DNA from: Desulfovibrionaceae bacterium
GTDB taxonomy: Bacteria; Desulfobacterota; Desulfovibrionia; Desulfovibrionales; Desulfovibrionaceae
Length of the DNA stretch: 64,000 nt
Assembly (NCBI GenBank): GCA_019421865.1
Contig: JAHZEL010000008.1
Span: forward strand, 406,590 to 470,589
Reading direction: 5' to 3'
The notes beneath the pieces are model-generated. The model was not told the origin of the DNA, made no database searches, and saw nothing but the letters and a program-made list of their open reading frames with translations. This document shows positions 1 through 8,997 of this stretch, piece after piece. Position 1 is the first letter of the stretch. Each line of letters starts with the position of its first letter. The position numbers and the translations under genes are program-made.

Positions 1-1428
1 CGCCTTCCTTGACGGAAGCTGCGTCAGCTGCCGCACTGATTGTCGGCACATCGTCCTTGATGGTCAGCGTCAGATCGGCAGTCACGTCCTGACCCACATT
101 GTCCGTGAAGGTCACGTCGATGTCGTAGCTCTTTTCTTCCGTCAGAACTTCGCCGTTCTTATGAACAGCCGCCGTATCCTGCTCGAAGCTGTACTCCAGC
201 TTGCCACTCTCGGTATTGTACTTCAGGTTCAGCGTGCCTTCAGCCAGTTCGATATCCTTGCCGCCTTCCGTTGTAAGATCGGACAGACTGACCTGCTGAT
301 CCACTCCGTCAATCGTCACCTTCACGCTGGTCTCATTCTCCATCGTGACCGTCAGACTGCCGGAGTCGGTGGACTTGCCGCCGTTCTCGGTTCCCGCGTC
401 TTCCGTGACCAGTTCGTCGCTCTCGGCGGATATCGAAGGATTATCCACGATGTCCACGGTCACCTTCACGGCATCGGACGCAGGATCGCCGTCGGAATCG
501 TACACCTGGAACGTGAAGTCCTGGGCTTCCTTCACTCCGGAATTCGGCGTGAACGTGAACGTTCCGTTCTCCACGTCCACCACCATCTGGCCGCTCTCCG
601 TCGTCAGCTCCCATTTGCCGGTCTCAGGATTCTTGGCCATCTCCGCGCCGTTCAGCGTCAGATAGCCTTCTCCGTCCGCACCGAAGTCGACGTCCACCGT
701 ACCGCTGATCGGATCGCCTTCCTTGACGGAGGCAGCATCAGCTTTCGCACTGATCGTCGGCACGTCGTCCTTGATGGTCAGCGTCAGATCGGCAGTCACG
801 TCCTGACCCACATTGTCCGTGAAGGTCACGTCGATGTCATAGCTCTTTTCTTCCGTCGGAGTACCGCTCTCCTTATGAACAGCCGCCGTATCCTGCTCAA
901 AGCTGTACTCCAGCTTGCCGGTCGCGGTATTGTACTTCAGGTTCAGCGTACCTTCAGCCAGTTCGATATCCTTGCCGCCTTCCGCTGTAAGATCGGACAG
1001 ACTGACCTGCTGATCCACTCCGTCAATCGTCACCTTCACGCTGGTCTCATTCTCCATCGTGACCGTCAGACTGCCGGAGTCGGTGGACTTGCCGCCGTTC
1101 TCGGTTCCCGCGTCTTCCGTGACCAGTTCGTCGCTCTCGGCGGATATCGAAGGATTATCCACGATGTCCACGGTCACCTTCACGGCATCGGACGCAGGAT
1201 CGCCGTCGGAATCGTACACCTGGAACGTGAAGTCCTGGGCTTCCTTCACTCCGGAATTCGGCGTGAACGTGAACGTTCCGTTCTCCACGTCCACCACCAT
1301 CTGGCCGCTCTCCGTCGTCAGCTCCCACTTCCCGGTCTCAGGATTCTTGGACATCTCCTGGCCGTTCAGCGTCAGATAGCCTTCGCCGTCCGCGCCGAAG
1401 TCGACATCCACCGTACCGCTGATCGGAT
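1..1428. repeat. Two tandem 714-bp near-identical coding repeats in the adhesin
   Basis: The 15-base word CGCCTTCCTTGACGG occurs at 1, 715 and 1429, a strict 714-bp (238-codon) period. Units 1-714 and 715-1428 differ at only scattered positions, and a 106-codon stretch in an alternative frame is almost letter-for-letter the same at 345 and 1059. A third partial copy starts at 1429 and diverges after about 55 bases. Such DNA identity implies recent duplication or ongoing gene conversion, so copy number may vary between isolates or be collapsed in assemblies. Confidence 0.95.
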
Positions 1429-4400
1429 CGCCTTCCTTGACGGAAGCTGCGTCAGCTGCCGCACTGATTGTCGGCACATCGTCGTGCACCTGCACCGTGA
1501 GCGTACCACTTCCCGTATCGCCCGTGGCGTCCGTCACACTGATGGCGATGCTGCCCGTCAGGCTGGCATCCGTAGTGGAGCCGTCGGGACCATGCGTCTG
1601 GGGACCCGTAAGCTCATAGCTATAATTCACCGTCCAGCTACCGTCCGCAGCCTGCGTCGCGCCGGTCACCGTCACGGTAACACCGTTCACCGTAATCGTC
1701 GACAGTCCCGTCGTATCAAAGGTCTTGCCGTCCTCGACCGACATGACGATGCTCTGACTTTCATGGCCAAGCGTGATTACGCCGTCTTCACCGTTCAGCT
1801 GCACCGTAAACGAGCCTTTGCCGCTCTGACCATGCCCTTCACCACCGTGTTCAGGCTGCGAGCCTTCGTCCACCATGATGTTGGCGTCACCCGGTTCAGG
1901 AGTAGCCACCGTCACCACAGGAATGTCTTCATTACCTTCAATGGTGATGGTCAGCGTCGCTTCCGACGTATCGCCGTCCGCATCCGTGATGGTGTAGGTG
2001 AAGGTTTCCGTAACGGTCGAGTCCTTCGGCACGTTCACGCCGGAGTTCAGCTGATAGGTATAGGTGCCGTCCGCGTTCAGCGTCAGCTTACCATAATCAC
2101 CTTCCAGCGCTCTGCCGACCGTACCTTCCGTATTGCCGTGCTTGACGGAGGCTACCGCCTGTTCGGCGGTGCCGTCTGCACCGAATTTATCGTTGTCCAG
2201 TACGTTGCCGCCTGCTGTTCCAGACTGTGCCACGGCCTCCGTAAAAGAAATATTGTCTGCGCTAGCCGTCGGCACGTCGTCCACGATGTTCACAGTGATG
2301 GTGCTGTCGACCGCAGTCCCATCCGTATCCGTTACCGTCACGGTAAGGTCGTGAGAAATCTTGTCCACGCCGGAACCGTCATGTTTTGTGGTATTGTCCT
2401 TCAAGGTATAATTGAACTTCAGCTCGCCCGTAACAGGATCGAAGCCCGTCACCTCCAGAACACCTTCATCCGTGGAAACAGCGTTACCGGTACGCCCTCC
2501 GTTTTCAAACATCACAACGCCGCCGATGACGATGGAGTCCACGCCGTCGGGGGCCGTGATGATCAAGGAGCCGCTGGCCGTGATGGGAGCATCGAGCTGA
2601 CCGGCCTGAGAGCCGTCCACAAGACCGGACTCATACACCGTCACTTCATCCGAACCCGCAGAAGGATCAGTAGGCTCGATAACAATACCGTTGTTCTTGC
2701 CGTTGATGGTGATGGTTACGGAACCCTTGGCTATATCGCCGTCCGCGTCCGTATAGGTGTAGGTGAACTCTTCCGTCAGCGTCTCGCCATCCGTGAGCGC
2801 CTTCACCGTCGCGTTGTCGTTGTCGAGCCTGTAGCTGTAGGTACCGTCGGCATTCAGGGTAATGGTGCCGTACTTCCCGTTCTGGCTCGCGTCCCAGGCG
2901 AAGTTAGCACCGTCCGCACCGGCTTCAGAACCCTTGAGGGCATCGCCCACAACGGGCACGGCATTCCCTTCCGTCACTTCATGCGTAAAGCTTTCGATGG
3001 AAGGTTCATCGTCCACAATGTTCACGGTGATGGTGCCGCCAGCCTCGGTGCCGTCTGTATCCGTCACGGTCACGGCAAAGTCATGGGAAACCTGTGCATT
3101 CGTGGCGTCGGTATTGTGCTCCGTGGTGTTGTCGCTCAGCACATACTCGAACTTCAGCTCGCCCGTGCTCGCATCGAAGCCCGTCACCGTCAGCGTGCCT
3201 TCATTCGTGGAAACAGTGTTACCGGTAAGCACGCCGTTTTCAAACACCACAACGCCGCCGATGACGATGGAGACCACGCCGTCGGGAGCACTGATGCTCA
3301 GTGAACCGGATGCCGAGGTACACTTATCACCGGCTTCGGAACCATTCGCAAGGCCGGATTCGTACACCGTCACTTCATCCGAACCTGCAGAAGGATCAGT
3401 AGGCTCGATAACGATGCCGTTGTTCTTGCCGTTGATGGTGATGGTCACCTTGCCTTCCGCAATATCACCGTCGGCATCCGTATAGGTGTAGGTAAACTCT
3501 TCCGTCAGCGTTTCGCCGTCCGTCAGTTCTTTTACCACCGGATTGTTATTATCAAGCTTGTAGCTGTAGGTACCATCTTCATTCAGCTTAATGGAGCCGA
3601 ACTTCCCCTGCTGATCAGGGCTCGTCCACGCAAAATCCGCTCCGTCAGCACCGGCCACAGAGCCCTCAAGCGCATCACCGGAAATCTCGGCATCGCCTTC
3701 CGTCATTTCATGCGCGAAGCTTTCGATAGAAGGCACGTCGTCGGTAATCACCACGCTTATCACGCCGGACCCCGTGGAGCCGTCGGTATCCGTCACTGTC
3801 ACGACGAGGTCATGGGCAATCTTGTCGCCCCCTTCTTCCATGTGTTCCTGTGTGGACTGCGTAAGATGATAGGTGTAGTCCAGCCTGCCGGTGTCGGCAT
3901 TAAAGCCCGTCACTTCCAGATAGCCTTCGTCCGTGGGTACTACAGTCCCCGTAAGTGCACCGTCAAAAACCAGCACACCACCGATGACGATGGTGGACAC
4001 ACCGTCCTTCGCGTCGATGATCATGGCACCCGAGGCAGTAGTGTTCCCCTCGCCGCGCAGACCACCTTCCTCTACATGCAGAACGTCGCGATCGGCGCCT
4101 GCAGGAGCGCCGCCGTCATGCGGATTGTCGGGGTTATCGATAACGGGAGTATCGTCATCGAGATCGCCGGGATCGACAGGCGTAAGGGCCACGTCATAGT
4201 TGATGTCTTCCCCTGCAGCCGCGCCCTCCGGATCAGGATTCACATCGCTGCCCGGCCAGCCCACGTCCAGACCGCCCAGACGATCCAGTCCATCCAGAAG
4301 AGCCATATTCGGCAAAGTCATGAAAGCGATTGCCGTTCCCCTGAGACACGGTTCGGGCCGGACCGGCAGCAGGAGATCAGGCTCATTCATAGCCATGAAA

Positions 4401-4645
4401 AAGTCTTCGCCGGAAATTTCCGCGCCTTCCACGGAAAACGAAGGCATATTTTCACTGGAATAGGCCGTATAGAAGTTCTCGAGCTGAATAACGCTGCCGT
4501 CTTCAAACGTGATGACGAGGTTGTCGCCGGCACGGGACAGCATGGCCTCATCGGTAGGAAAAGCAAAAACAAAACGGGCTTGCGCGTCACAGACAATCGT
4601 ATTGGACGTACCTGCGGCAGGTCTGGTGAGAAGTATGTCAGCCAT
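1..4645 (-). CDS. Giant repeat adhesin, type I secretion (LapA/VCBS-like), 3' end beyond window
   Basis: Open reading frame on the minus strand from ATG at 4645 (AGGAG 8 bases upstream) with no stop to base 1; 1548 codons are visible and the C-terminus, where RTX repeats and the secretion signal would lie, is outside. There is no Sec signal. Residues 1-95 (starting MADILLTRPAAGTSNTIV, with FEDGSVIQLENFY and ENMPSFSVEG) resemble the N-terminal retention module of LapA-type adhesins, which would leave the protein plugged in its outer-membrane pore. An Asp/Pro-rich linker (95-180) follows, then Ig/cadherin-like repeats with TVTDTDG, TYTYTDADGD and IVIGGVVVF motifs typical of VCBS/T1SS-143 repeats. 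Units of about 243 residues start near residues 183, 425 and 668, and 238-residue near-identical units fill the left end. No T1SS genes or LapD/LapG are in view. Predicted role: surface adhesion or biofilm. The family is clear; the ligand is unknown. Confidence 0.88.
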   Translation of the reverse strand, partial: MADILLTRPAAGTSNTIVCDAQARFVFAFPTDEAMLSRAGDNLVITFEDGSVIQLENFYTAYSSENMPSFSVEGAEISGEDFFMAMNEPDLLLPVRPEPCLRGTAIAFMTLPNMALLDGLDRLGGLDVGWPGSDVNPDPEGAAAGEDINYDVALTPVDPGDLDDDTPVIDNPDNPHDGGAPAGADRDVLHVEEGGLRGEGNTTASGAMIIDAKDGVSTIVIGGVLVFDGALTGTVVPTDEGYLEVTGFNADTGRLDYTYHLTQSTQEHMEEGGDKIAHDLVVTVTDTDGSTGSGVISVVITDDVPSIESFAHEMTEGDAEISGDALEGSVAGADGADFAWTSPDQQGKFGSIKLNEDGTYSYKLDNNNPVVKELTDGETLTEEFTYTYTDADGDIAEGKVTITINGKNNGIVIEPTDPSAGSDEVTVYESGLANGSEAGDKCTSASGSLSISAPDGVVSIVIGGVVVFENGVLTGNTVSTNEGTLTVTGFDASTGELKFEYVLSDNTTEHNTDATNAQVSHDFAVTVTDTDGTEAGGTITVNIVDDEPSIESFTHEVTEGNAVPVVGDALKGSEAGADGANFAWDASQNGKYGTITLNADGTYSYRLDNDNATVKALTDGETLTEEFTYTYTDADGDIAKGSVTITINGKNNGIVIEPTDPSAGSDEVTVYESGLVDGSQAGQLDAPITASGSLIITAPDGVDSIVIGGVVMFENGGRTGNAVSTDEGVLEVTGFDPVTGELKFNYTLKDNTTKHDGSGVDKISHDLTVTVTDTDGTAVDSTITVNIVDDVPTASADNISFTEAVAQSGTAGGNVLDNDKFGADGTAEQAVASVKHGNTEGTVGRALEGDYGKLTLNADGTYTYQLNSGVNVPKDSTVTETFTYTITDADGDTSEATLTITIEGNEDIPVVTVATPEPGDANIMVDEGSQPEHGGEGHGQSGKGSFTVQLNGEDGVITLGHESQSIVMSVEDGKTFDTTGLSTITVNGVTVTVTGATQAADGSWTVNYSYELTGPQTHGPDGSTTDASLTGSIAISVTDATGDTGSGTLTVQVHDDVPTISAAADAASVKEGDPISGTVDVDFGADGEGYLTLNGQEMSKNPETGKWELTTESGQMVVDVENGTFTFTPNSGVKEAQDFTFQVYDSDGDPASDAVKVTVDIVDNPSISAESDELVTEDAGTENGGKSTDSGSLTVTMENETSVKVTIDGVDQQVSLSDLTAEGGKDIELAEGTLNLKYNTATGKLEYSFEQDTAAVHKESGTPTEEKSYDIDVTFTDNVGQDVTADLTLTIKDDVPTISAKADAASVKEGDPISGTVDVDFGADGEGYLTLNGAEMAKNPETGKWELTTESGQMVVDVENGTFTFTPNSGVKEAQDFTFQVYDSDGDPASDAVKVTVDIVDNPSISAESDELVTEDAGTENGGKSTDSGSLTVTMENETSVKVTIDGVDQQVSLSDLTTEGGKDIELAEGTLNLKYNTESGKLEYSFEQDTAAVHKNGEVLTEEKSYDIDVTFTDNVGQDVTADLTLTIKDDVPTISAAADAASVKEG
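2641..4098. repeat. Diverged tandem coding repeats of about 729 bp in the adhesin
   Basis: The segment beginning TCACTTCATCCGAAC at 2641 recurs at 3370 (period 729 bp, 243 codons), with a weakly matching boundary near 4086. The units are clearly homologous but more divergent than the 714-bp pair. An even more diverged unit lies at about 1900-2640. Older units toward the N-terminus and younger ones toward the C-terminus fit stepwise expansion of the array. Confidence 0.8.
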
Positions 4646-5289
4646 AGGAGTCTCCTAAAAAAGAAAGAGAGAAAAAAGGAGGCCAAAAAACGAGCGATTA
4701 ATAAACAAAAGCCCCGCACCGGCTACAAACCGGCACAGAGCTTGCTCAAATCGAAAACAAAAGTGGGATAGAAAGGAAAGAAGAACATAAAAACCTGCTA
4801 TTTCAATGGATTACTTATAAAAATACAAAGAGGATGACATCCTCTTCATGAAAGTTCCATTGTCAGCAGAAACGCATACGACTATATCAAAAAGTCTTTT
4901 TTATCTTATATCTTCTTTCCTTCAAGTCAAGAAAAATATCCCTTTCCACGCAACACACATCCAACATATTGTTTTGTTTATTAATTAAGACCACCGTATC
5001 TCCATAATCCTTCACTGCTTATTTATATACACTATAAATATAACATTACAGCAATATCAAAGTATGAACATAGTAAAATACTATTAATATTTTAAGTATA
5101 TACCATAATTAATATATCAATATAATACATTGATATATATTTAAATATTTTATTTTTTTGAAAAATAATGTCATCTATTATTATTCTTTTTTAATGAAAT
5201 AAAAAATATCGCAATATGTATAAAAAAATATGAATTATTTAACATAGTAATAAAGTTTTCATGTAATAATATAGAGTAAATGTAAACAT
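4646..5289. other. AT-rich intergenic region upstream of the adhesin
   Basis: From about 4790 to 5285 the sequence is dominated by A and T (long runs of ATAT, TTTTTT and AAAAAA), unlike the GC-rich coding DNA around it. It lies upstream of the adhesin start and between it and a pseudogene. No credible ORF is present. It probably contains the adhesin promoter and may be a target for a nucleoid silencer; no specific site can be defended. Confidence 0.6.
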
Positions 5290-6075
5290 ATACAAACACC
5301 AGGAATGACCTTCCGACTTGTAAAATTTTCTCCGACTACGGAGCAACACCTTTTTCATATATCGTATCATGACTTCGCCGATCGACGGAAAAGGCCCCAT
5401 GTTCTGAAAGAACCGGAACCCTTTTCCGGGAGACGTAGAAGCTGAAAAGGCTTGTCGGGAGCCGTAAACCAGAGAATACAAGACTGCTCCAGCAAGTTTC
5501 TCATCTGTCGGACACGACAGGACCTGAAGAAGCTACAGCATTACAAAAAATCCGAGTCCCAACAACGACTGTAGCATACGAAAACATTGGGCAACTGCGC
5601 AATAAACTATTCAGCAAGAATAGGGATATTCTCCGAGCCCCAGGCGAAGCAAAGGTATGGCCAGGAGAAAACCATTCAATCGACAATAACATTGTTCCCG
5701 AAAATTTTCCACGTACGGAACAGAAGATGATGATGCGTGCTAGCGAGAATGCGTAGTGGGCATACACGGTGCTGAAGTCACCTACACGTTCCATTTCCCA
5801 AGACTGCAGCCTCCGAAACAGCCGGCCTGAATACTTACGGCAGCTCTCCGATCAAAAAAGTGCCGCCATATGTCTGTTCGAACCGCCCGAAATGAAAAGC
5901 ATGCGTTCCGCTGAAGCCTTTTTTCATATCCGAAAAGTTCGCTGCCCACAGGCGATTCCAGAAGCGCGCAGTTTACCTCACATACGGGACAAGACACCTT
6001 CCTCCCCCGAGCCTGCTGAAGCTCATCTTCCAAAGACGTCTCCACGGCAAACGGCAAGGTAACCTAAGGTATCGC
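5290..6075 (-). pseudogene. Decayed sigma-54-dependent AAA+ activator (NtrC family)
   Basis: Reading the minus strand from about 6060 to 5300 and switching frames, the family's landmarks appear in the right order. VETSLEDEL stands where Walker A GETGTGKEL belongs. Then come VNCALLES and ELFGYEK, KGFSGTH for the GAFTGA loop (about 5922), GRFEQTYGGTFLIGELP for GRFE-ADGGTLFLDEIGELP followed by TAA (about 5838), LFRRLQSWEMERVG (about 5800), ENFREQCYCRLNGFLLAIP for FREDLYYRLNVF-L-IP (about 5690), MRNLLEQSCIL (about 5500) and a degraded Fis-type helix, IGEVMIRYMKKVL (about 5370). At least four frameshifts, several stops and the destroyed Walker A lysine make it non-functional. It is divergent from the arylsulfotransferase at 6273, as the intact activator at 53063 is from the second one. 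The N-terminal sensor domain is absent. Confidence 0.85.
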
Positions 6076-6083
6076 GCCTTGAG

Positions 6084-6111
6084 CATGACAATATCTTTTT
6101 ACAATGTCATG
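6084..6111. promoter_or_regulatory. Inverted repeat, possible activator site upstream of arylsulfotransferase 1
   Basis: CATGACA at 6084-6090 and TGTCATG at 6105-6111 are perfect inverted 7-base arms, about 21 bp centre to centre. They lie 85-112 bp upstream of the candidate -24 element, a usual enhancer distance for NtrC-family activators, and next to the 5' side of the activator pseudogene. The function is inferred from position only. Confidence 0.35.
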
Positions 6112-6194
6112 AACCACCATAATTCGAACTACGAGATTTCATAAACAAAATTCATATATTTTCCTATTCTTCTGCTTTATTTATCTTGTAGTTC

Positions 6195-6210
6195 CGGTAT
6201 ACTTCCTGCA
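6195..6210 (+). promoter_or_regulatory. Candidate sigma-54 (-24/-12) promoter
   Basis: CGGTATACTTCCTGCA has the obligatory GG-N10-GC spacing (GG 6196-6197, GC 6208-6209) but a weak -24 box compared with TGGCAC-N5-TTGCA. It lies 63 bases upstream of the arylsulfotransferase ATG. The neighbouring sigma-54 activator pseudogene supports the reading; the sequence match alone is modest. Confidence 0.4.
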
Positions 6211-6272
6211 TCAGAAAACGCGATCAACGGAAATATTCCGCGTCTCCCATTCATCCCAGCCAAGGAGCAGCC

Positions 6273-7613
6273 ATGGAAAGTTGCATTCTTCCCACGGGAG
6301 TCCTTCAATATAGTGCGGATAAAGCCTGCAACGGCTACACGCTTTATTCTCCCCTGCGCCAGAAGAAAACCTTCCTCATCGACATGGAAGGCTACATCGT
6401 CAAGGAATGGAAACACGACTGCGAACCCGCATCATTTAGTACGCTTCTGGAAAATGGTCATCTGCTGAGGGGCGGAATGCTGTCTCCCCGATATTCGGAT
6501 CACGGCGGCGAAGGTGGATGCGTTCAGGAAATCGACTGGGAAGGAAACGTCGTATGGGAATATGTCCATCACCATCCTGAAAGCTGCCAGCATCATGCCT
6601 TTAAACGCTGCAAAAACGGTAATACGCTCATTCTCTGCTGGAAAAAGCATTCATGGGAGGACGCACGAAGGAAGGGACGCCTGACCTCCCTTATTCCAGA
6701 CGGAGAGGAAGACGGGCTCTGGGTCAACTTTGTCGAAGAAGTCTCGCCGGAAGGAATGATCGTATGGTCCTGGGACATGTGGGATCATGCCGGAGAAGGC
6801 TATGAGAACCTGGACATCAACTATGTAGTGGGCAACAAATACTACAGACAGGGTATTTTTGACTGGGCTCACCTCAATAATGTGGACGACGTACCGGAGT
6901 ACAATGAAATTCTTCTGTGCGCCCGCACCTTCGGAGAAATTCTGTTCGTCAATAAGACGACGGGGAAGATCTCCTACCGTTTCGGCAATCCCGCTACCTA
7001 CGGTAAGGGCAGCAATCCTTCATTCCTTGACCCCGGTAATCAGGAGCTTTTCGGCCCTCACTGCGCCACATGGCTCGGCAACGACAAGATACTACTTTTC
7101 GACAACGGCTGGATGCACCCTTTAGGCAACCGCTCCAGAATCGTGGAGCTCGACAGACGCAAAAACGCCATCACATGGCAATGGACCGCCCCTTCTCCCA
7201 ACAGCTTTTCTTCGCCCATCCAGAGCAGCGTACAGATTCTGCCCAACGGTAACGTACTGGCCTGTGCCACCGAGCACGGGCACTTTATCGAAGTTGTTCC
7301 CCATAGAAATACTGACGCCGGAGAAAAGGCCTCCGCCCCCAACGCCTCTGCAACCTGCGAGGGAGACATTGCCTGGGAATTCATCAACCCGGCCACCCGC
7401 CTCGGCTGCCGAGCCATCCTCACGGAGAAGACGGAAACTCCGGCAGACACCACCAACGCCGTACACAGAGCCTATCGCTATACTGCCGACTATCCCGGAC
7501 TGAAAGGAAAGGATCTCAGCAGGAAACGCCCCTTCATGGAAGACTGCCCCGAAGGCCCCTGGCAGTACTGGCAGAAACTGAAAGCTCTCACGGAACATTC
7601 CATGCAGGTATAG
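6273..7613 (+). CDS. Arylsulfotransferase (ASST) family protein, no signal peptide
   Basis: 446 residues, ATG preceded by AAGGAG at 7 bases. The beta-propeller-like repeats carry ASST-family (PF05935) signatures: GYTLYSPL and LIDMEGYIVKEW near the N-terminus, HHAFKRCKNGNTLILCW (about 110-125), GPHCATWLGNDKILLFDNG (about 268-286), SSVQILPNGNVLACATEHG (about 317-335) and a C-terminal VHRAYRY block shared with the second homologue at 51399. Classical ASSTs transfer sulfate between phenolic donors and acceptors in the periplasm through a catalytic histidine. Here no export signal is seen: the protein begins MESCILPTGVLQYSADK, directly at the region that follows the signal peptide in the homologue. 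It is monocistronic, with a possible sigma-54 promoter. Whether it retains sulfotransferase activity or acts in the cytoplasm is unknown. Confidence 0.8.
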   Translation: MESCILPTGVLQYSADKACNGYTLYSPLRQKKTFLIDMEGYIVKEWKHDCEPASFSTLLENGHLLRGGMLSPRYSDHGGEGGCVQEIDWEGNVVWEYVHHHPESCQHHAFKRCKNGNTLILCWKKHSWEDARRKGRLTSLIPDGEEDGLWVNFVEEVSPEGMIVWSWDMWDHAGEGYENLDINYVVGNKYYRQGIFDWAHLNNVDDVPEYNEILLCARTFGEILFVNKTTGKISYRFGNPATYGKGSNPSFLDPGNQELFGPHCATWLGNDKILLFDNGWMHPLGNRSRIVELDRRKNAITWQWTAPSPNSFSSPIQSSVQILPNGNVLACATEHGHFIEVVPHRNTDAGEKASAPNASATCEGDIAWEFINPATRLGCRAILTEKTETPADTTNAVHRAYRYTADYPGLKGKDLSRKRPFMEDCPEGPWQYWQKLKALTEHSMQV

Positions 7614-8500
7614 CCGGAGTCCAGACGCAGTCCCTTGGAGGCCAAGAAAGGACATGAACGTTCCGATCTCCGAATCGGGAACATGAAAAACGTCGACTTA
7701 TGAAGACAAGCGATTAACGCACTCTCCGTCGTCGGGAAGAAACGTTTCCGGCAACGGAGAGCGTATCATATAAGAAGTTGTGGATGACAGGTCCCGTCCC
7801 CATCCCGAAAAAGCGCTGTTTTCCCTCCGTATGCTCAAATCATGACAGGCTGCTTCCTATCTCGAGTAGCCATCGGAGCGAACGAAGATGCTTTTGAATA
7901 CGTTTGCTCCCTTTCTCCGACTCGTCTCTTCAAAAGGTGTTTTGATGTGTTCCCATAGGAGACCGGCACTCAACTCCTATTTCTAAAACGAATGACTATT
8001 TCTGCTGCTCGTCAACGAGCTTACGGCTATTCCACAAAACAGTACTGACCTGATATGTGGTCTCGCTCTTACTGCCCCTGCACATACCTGATGGAGGCCG
8101 CCCCTTCACTCCCTCCGCGCTGTGCGTCGTCTGTATCACCGTGCGTATCTGCATATTAAACAGGATGCCTCTCGGCTGGACGTCTTCCTTCTTTACCAGT
8201 GTGGCCGATGTACCCTTGACCGTGACCAGCAGATACACATCTCTGATTAACATCGCCAAATCTATGGCAATTTTCCTCGGTAGTTCCGTTGTTAACTGGG
8301 CAAAGAACAAAGCAACAGGCTGGTTCCGATATGAATTTGTGCTACTATGCTCACAAGTAGTATGATGCATATCTTCACCTACAGCTTCTGTCAGCTCGGA
8401 AATATGATACAGGTTGACCTTCTGGTTCTCTCGCTCTGATCTTCGGTACGGTATTCAGCGTCGGTACGTTCCTGAGCGTCGATCTTACGGCGGCCCCCCC
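7614..8500. other. Gene-poor, probably decayed stretch
   Basis: About 890 bases without a confident gene. A minus-strand frame at 7996-8370 (124 codons, MHHTTCEHSSTNSYRNQ start) is open but has no recognisable domain and no convincing ribosome site. Composition is lower in GC than the neighbouring genes. Together with the gcvH remnant and integrase stub downstream it reads as residue of a lost element. Confidence 0.5.
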
Positions 8501-8719
8501 ATTAGTCTAATGCTTCTCAGCCAGAATCGGCTCGGTGAGGTTGTCTATGTCGATATTCTCATGCCCGTAGCCGGTGAAGTGACCGCCGTGAACGGCGATC
8601 TTGACGGCACCCCCACCCTGCTCAACGCCTCCTGCTACGAGAACGGCTGGCTCATCCGCGTGAAGCCTGAAGACATGGCCGCCGTGGACGCCCTGCTCTC
8701 CGCCGACGCCTTACAAGGC
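8501..8719 (+). pseudogene. Remnant of glycine cleavage H protein (gcvH)
   Basis: One frame reads SQNRLGEVVYVDILMPVAGE then VTAVNGDLDGTPTLLNASCY and ENGWLIRVKPEDMAAVDALL, which is the end of the GcvH fold. In intact GcvH about 25-30 residues, including the lipoylated lysine in the ESVKA motif, lie between GEVVYVD and the SP/MPVAGEV strand. Here they are missing, so the lipoyl domain is internally deleted and cannot carry lipoate. The N-terminal half is absent and the 3' end runs into unrelated sequence. No other gcv genes are nearby. Confidence 0.8.
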
Positions 8720-8759
8720 CACGCTGTAAAATATTCGTCATACTTAGCAATAGATCCGT

Positions 8760-8970
8760 AACTTTTACAAAAGATACGGTTCCATTATATAAACAAATTC
8801 CATACTAAGATTATATCAAAATAAATATCATTCATAGGTTGTAAAAATAGTTATATATTACAATTAATGCATCCTCAATCAAGCCTTTTGTGTAAAATAA
8901 AATTACTTTTATATTTCTTTTTTATATATTGATAGTAATGCTCATTATATAAACATATCATTAATAGCTG
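8760..8970. other. Short AT-rich spacer
   Basis: About 200 bases rich in A and T with no ORF, between the gcvH remnant and the integrase stub. Its composition contrasts sharply with the flanking genome and fits foreign or degraded DNA. Confidence 0.5.
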
Positions 8971-8997
8971 CTTGAATTGATACTTGCCTTGGATACC

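Noticed and set aside
1..1428. Possible CRISPR or satellite array because of repeated words
   Set aside because: The period is 714 bp with full-length identity, in frame and coding; these are protein domain repeats, not short repeats with spacers.
161..4771. Very long plus-strand frames (161-3304, 1047 codons; 3710-4771) rich in His, Arg and Val
   Set aside because: They are antisense shadows of the minus-strand adhesin: no ribosome site, biased composition, and the minus frame has a start, Shine-Dalgarno and clear adhesin motifs.
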